Below are positions 47,442 through 49,740 of a stretch of DNA of 49,740 nt, in pieces. Every line of letters begins with the position of its first letter. The first letter of the stretch is position 1. This stretch comes from Oscillospiraceae bacterium (GTDB lineage: Bacteria; Bacillota; Clostridia; Oscillospirales; Ruminococcaceae): assembly GCA_017847875.1 (NCBI GenBank), contig JAGASN010000050.1, positions 1 to 49,740 of the forward strand, read 5' to 3'. A model generated the notes under the pieces. It searched no databases, was not told where the DNA came from, and saw only the letters and a program-made list of their open reading frames with translations. The position numbers were made by a program, and so were the translations under genes.

Positions 47442-47630
47442 TTAATTATTCCCCTCGTATTCGCCAAAATAATCAGTTTTTTCACAAAAATTTTTTGCAA
47501 GTATTTTTTCTGCATACAAAATAGAATCCTTTGCTTCGGAGAGCCTTTTCTCTGCTGAAAGTATCTCTGCTCTGATATCATCAAGATTCATAAAAATAAG
47601 ATTAACTGCCCCTTTCTGTTCTTCATTCAT
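47442..47630 (-). CDS. Small helical hypothetical protein
   Basis: 62 residues from the ATG at 47630 (MNEEQKGAVNLIFMNLDDIR), with GGAGG nine bases before it. Overlaps the end of the sigma-like gene by eight bases and touches the next small gene. Helical hairpin with regular heptads (AEKRLSEAKDSILYAEKIL). No family recognised. Confidence 0.6.
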   Translation of the reverse strand: MNEEQKGAVNLIFMNLDDIRAEILSAEKRLSEAKDSILYAEKILAKNFCEKTDYFGEYEGNN

Positions 47631-48114
47631 TGAATATTCCCTCCATTTCTTCAAGTGTTACAAGCTCCGAAAGAGCTTTCAAAGCCGCTCCGTGTATCTT
47701 TTGTGCCCTATTGAGATAAACATCGTCCCGCTCCTCAAAATCCGCCTCAGAACCGAACATGATTTCAACAATCGTTTTCCAATCAAAACCATCTAAGTAT
47801 CTCATGGTGAGAACATCACGTTTTTGCAGATTACGACCGTTCAGACGATAAATAATCGCCTTGAGTTTTTTATGAATTTCGAGGAGCTGAGTTTCTGCTT
47901 GTTCGATTTCTTTCTCAAGCTCCTCGATGTGCACCAAATCACGAGATAAATGGTTTCCATCAAATCCGGGAGAGTGTGGCAATCCGGTAATCTGTGCAGA
48001 TGCCGGAGATTTAGATCGGAGCCGCAACTCGTAAAGCCGGAGCCGGTCATTTTCAAGAGAGCGGGTTCGATTCACATATAAAATAAAAAAATCCTTCAAA
48101 ATTGAAGCAACCAA
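47623..48114 (-). CDS. Phage-type sigma-like (DUF1492/ArpU-like) protein
   Basis: 163 residues from a TTG at 48114, eight bases after GGAGG; the open frame continues upstream through AT-rich repeats without a ribosome site. A coiled coil (LVHIEELEKEIEQAETQLLE then IHKKLKAII) precedes a region 4-like helix-turn-helix: RDVLTMRYLDGFDWKTIVEI, then DVYLNRAQKIHGAALKAL. Proteins of this build regulate late genes in Bacillota phages. It points to a prophage or satellite origin of this end of the window. Confidence 0.7.
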   Translation of the reverse strand: MVASILKDFFILYVNRTRSLENDRLRLYELRLRSKSPASAQITGLPHSPGFDGNHLSRDLVHIEELEKEIEQAETQLLEIHKKLKAIIYRLNGRNLQKRDVLTMRYLDGFDWKTIVEIMFGSEADFEERDDVYLNRAQKIHGAALKALSELVTLEEMEGIFNE

Positions 48115-48190
48115 AATAAAAACCTCCGCCGTAATAATAGCGGATAATGTAAGTCGGGTTTTACTGCCTATGGTAAATATATAGATATGT

Positions 48191-48323
48191 GTGCAAATTT
48201 TGCAGAGTGCAGGCGCAATTTTTGCACAAGAAAAAACAAAAAACTTATGCCAAAATTGCCCAGGCGTAGAGTAAAAAATAGCAGACGATGCAAAATCTGC
48301 GTAAGTTTTGAGCAAAAATTGCG
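48191..48323. repeat. Five imperfect GCAAAANTTGC palindromes
   Basis: GTGCAAATTTTGCA (48191), GCGCAATTTTTGCAC (48213), TGCCAAAATTGCC (48248), TGCAAAATCTGC (48289) and AGCAAAAATTGCG (48311), spaced about 22, 35, 41 and 22 bases. They fill the gap between the sigma-like gene and a possible replication-initiator gene, like iterons or a repressor array. Confidence 0.55.
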
Positions 48324-48331
48324 TAGCGAAA

Positions 48332-48697
48332 TTACAGTTTTTTCCAGTCGTAAATGAACCGAAATTTATTTTTCGTCCGGGTAAACTTTCCGGATTCTAC
48401 ACGAATTAGGAATCCTTTTTCGAGAAGCTCACTAACCGCTGTACAAAGGGTACGTGAGGGAATACCGTATTTCATACCGTCACCCCGAGAGAAAGAAAAT
48501 TCGGTATCTCTTCCTGCAACAATAGCCATGCACAAATACACCCATCTCGTTTGCGGTTTCAAGGAATCAACCTTTTCGTCCTCGAAAAAAGAAGCCCCGA
48601 CTTGAATGAATTTTGCCTCTTGACAATCGTACCTTGCTGACAAATGGCTTAAAATGGAACAATGTTGAGCCGCTCGGCGTTTTCCTTTACCGCTCAT
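48332..48697 (-). CDS. Winged-helix protein, possible replication initiator
   Basis: 121 residues. FIQVGASFFEDEKVDSLKPQ then TRWVYLCMAIVAGRDTEFSF and GIPSRTLCTAVSELLEKGFL with IRVESGKFTRTKNKFRFIYD form a winged helix like the N-terminal domain of RepA-type initiators and phage replication organisers. The ATG overlaps the stop of the excisionase-like gene (ATGA). Repeats lie directly downstream. Short for a full initiator, so it may be a regulator instead. Confidence 0.6.
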   Translation of the reverse strand: MSGKGKRRAAQHCSILSHLSARYDCQEAKFIQVGASFFEDEKVDSLKPQTRWVYLCMAIVAGRDTEFSFSRGDGMKYGIPSRTLCTAVSELLEKGFLIRVESGKFTRTKNKFRFIYDWKKL

Positions 48698-48873
48698 TTT
48701 TCAGCCGCCTGCTGATTTAACCAGGCGTTTAAACCGGATGTTGGAATAACTATTTTTCGCCCTATATGAATGCAAGGAAAACCACTTTGCTTGCAGAGCG
48801 AATACACAAGAGGCAATGAAATTCCCATTGCTTCTGCGGCTTCCTTCGGTGTGAGCGTTAGTTTTTGAATCAT
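48694..48873 (-). CDS. Excisionase-like (MerR-type) DNA-binding protein
   Basis: 59 residues, ATG at 48873 with AGGAGG six to seven bases upstream. IQKLTLTPKEAAEAMGISLP then LVYSLCKQSGFPCIHIGRKI and VIPTSGLNAWLNQQ is the excisionase/HTH_17 fold (LTPKEAAExxGIS...GFPxxxIGRKxxIP...LxxWL). Such proteins serve as Xis or as small regulators in integrative elements. No integrase gene is visible in the window. Overlaps the next gene by four bases. Confidence 0.82.
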   Translation of the reverse strand: MIQKLTLTPKEAAEAMGISLPLVYSLCKQSGFPCIHIGRKIVIPTSGLNAWLNQQAAEK

Positions 48874-48875
48874 TT

Positions 48876-49061
48876 TTATTCCTCCTTTTTTATTTTCAGA
48901 AGTTCATCAACGACCGAGCAAATCCGCTCTTTTTCTTTTTCGGGAAGTTCTACACGAAGCCACCTCGTAAGAGTTGATTCGTTGATACCGAGAGCGTAAG
49001 CAACTCCCCATTGTTTAAGCCCGCTCTCTTTAATTTTTTTGCGAATTAAAATGTTTTGCAA
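48876..49061 (-). CDS. Small helix-turn-helix protein
   Basis: 61 residues from a TTG at 49061 with AAAGGAGG seven bases before it; the frame upstream (to 49244) crosses the divergent promoter and overlaps the opposite gene, so it is not used. KIKESGLKQWGVAYALGINE then STLTRWLRVELPEKEKERIC is a Cro-like helix-turn-helix, typical of the early left operon of small mobile elements. Two bases before the excisionase-like gene. Confidence 0.75.
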   Translation of the reverse strand: MQNILIRKKIKESGLKQWGVAYALGINESTLTRWLRVELPEKEKERICSVVDELLKIKKEE

Positions 49062-49099
49062 AAAAGTACCTCCTTTGTTGTTGATGTTCCCGTCGCATC

Positions 49100-49128
49100 T
49101 TGACAAATATAGTATAGCCCAGTATAAT
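49100..49128 (+). promoter_or_regulatory. Consensus promoter of the XRE repressor
   Basis: TTGACA (49100-49105), 17 bases, TATAAT (49123-49128). On the other strand TGTACA and TATACT overlap it, so the divergent early operon promoter shares the region, as in lysogeny switches. Confidence 0.75.
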
Positions 49129-49188
49129 GTTTGTGTACAGAGCGCAAAATAACAATTTACAACATTAAGTCTTTGGTAGGTGTTTATA

Positions 49189-49740
49189 TTGAAATACAAT
49201 AATGCAATGATAGGTGAACGCCTTCGAGAATTACGAAAAAACAAAAACTGGTCTCAAGATAAATTAATAGAATGGCTTTCATATAAAAATGTAAAAATAG
49301 GTAGGAACACGCTTTCTAATATAGAAAACGGAGAAATAGAAAAAGCAAGTATAGAATTTTTTCTTGTTTTAGCAGAATTATATGAATGCGAAGTAGGATA
49401 TTTACTCTGCGAAAAAGGCTATGAAGAGAGTAAAACACGAGCAATCGCAGATATGCAAAAGGAAACGGGATTATCTGTCGAGGCTGTTGGTCGAATAAAA
49501 CACTTATCCCAAAACGAAATGTATTTTTTAAGTAATCTTTTGACTGTTAATTATGGAAAAAACTTTCGGACGCTATCCGAACATTACTATCACATTCAGA
49601 ATGATATAAAATTAATAAAAGCTATAGAAAATGGTCTTATTCAAGATACTTTTGGAGACAATTTTGCAGAGGCTGTAAGTGACAAAAAATTCCGTAAATT
49701 TTGGTTAACAGATGAAATATCGATGTTTTCTGAGAATGAA
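49189..49740 (+). CDS. XRE-family repressor, 3' end beyond window
   Basis: At least 184 residues and open at the window end. Starts at TTG 49189 (GGTAGGTG upstream) or ATG 49207. IGERLRELRKNKNWSQDKLI then GRNTLSNIENGEIEKASIEF and CEVGYLLCEKGYEE is an N-terminal helix-turn-helix; the following ~100 residues are helical (VGRIKHLSQNEMYFLSNLLT). Divergent from the Cro-like/excisionase-like operon with overlapping promoters: the layout of an element repressor. Confidence 0.85.
   Translation, partial: MKYNNAMIGERLRELRKNKNWSQDKLIEWLSYKNVKIGRNTLSNIENGEIEKASIEFFLVLAELYECEVGYLLCEKGYEESKTRAIADMQKETGLSVEAVGRIKHLSQNEMYFLSNLLTVNYGKNFRTLSEHYYHIQNDIKLIKAIENGLIQDTFGDNFAEAVSDKKFRKFWLTDEISMFSENE

Overview
The window reads as the chromosome of an anaerobic Bacillota, most likely class Clostridia and of the gut Oscillospirales/Ruminococcaceae kind. 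This rests on AT-leaning coding sequence with strong GGAGG ribosome sites, a phosphotransbutyrylase/butyrate kinase pair, an Rnf-like membrane complex, desulfoferrodoxin plus ferritin, and Tn1549/Tn4451-style mobile DNA. The taxon is an inference; there is no rRNA gene here.

Layout: 1-6.7 kb is a fragment of a conjugative element (Maff2, VirD4, PcfB, DUF3846 genes). Its VirD4 gene is split by a ~3.2 kb Tn4451-like insertion that is itself decayed. 6.7-8.9 kb is an AT-rich junction with a HEPN-like chimeric gene, a relic of a hipB promoter and a Fic protein. 8.9-16 kb is a minus-strand metabolic block (hydrolase, OFA transporter, buk, ptb, acpS, S15-type hydrolase, odd acyl carrier protein) facing a PucR-type regulator. 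17.7-19.3 kb is a complete HipBST toxin-antitoxin operon with an operator array. An SDR and an AraC regulator follow.

21.3-33 kb is the most interesting part. Two overlapping WYL regulators precede a tandem array of at least six small RNAs with a shared closing stem and shared CAGCAA motif; two carry tRNA-like D, anticodon and T arms. Then come a Ro60-like VWA protein and RtcB RNA ligase. This looks like an RNA-repair (Rsr/Y RNA/RtcB) system in which the Y RNA has been multiplied. Convergent and downstream genes encode a winged-helix-like protein, a PcfJ-like zinc protein, a GIY-YIG nuclease and a DUF2779 nuclease.

33-44.4 kb is mostly housekeeping: ferritin, superoxide reductase, M14 peptidase, NUDIX hydrolase, DUF4015 protein, an unusual rnfC-D-E-A operon lacking rnfG and rnfB, rpe, an aldo/keto-reductase-like protein, tadA and a CPBP protease. 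44.4-45.1 kb is non-coding and hairpin-rich, with two copies of a tRNA 3'-end-like sequence (candidate att sites). 45.1-49.7 kb is a phage- or plasmid-like accessory segment of small genes with two repeat arrays, a RHH regulator with operator repeats, a sigma-like protein, a possible replication protein, an excisionase-like protein and a divergent XRE repressor cut by the window end.
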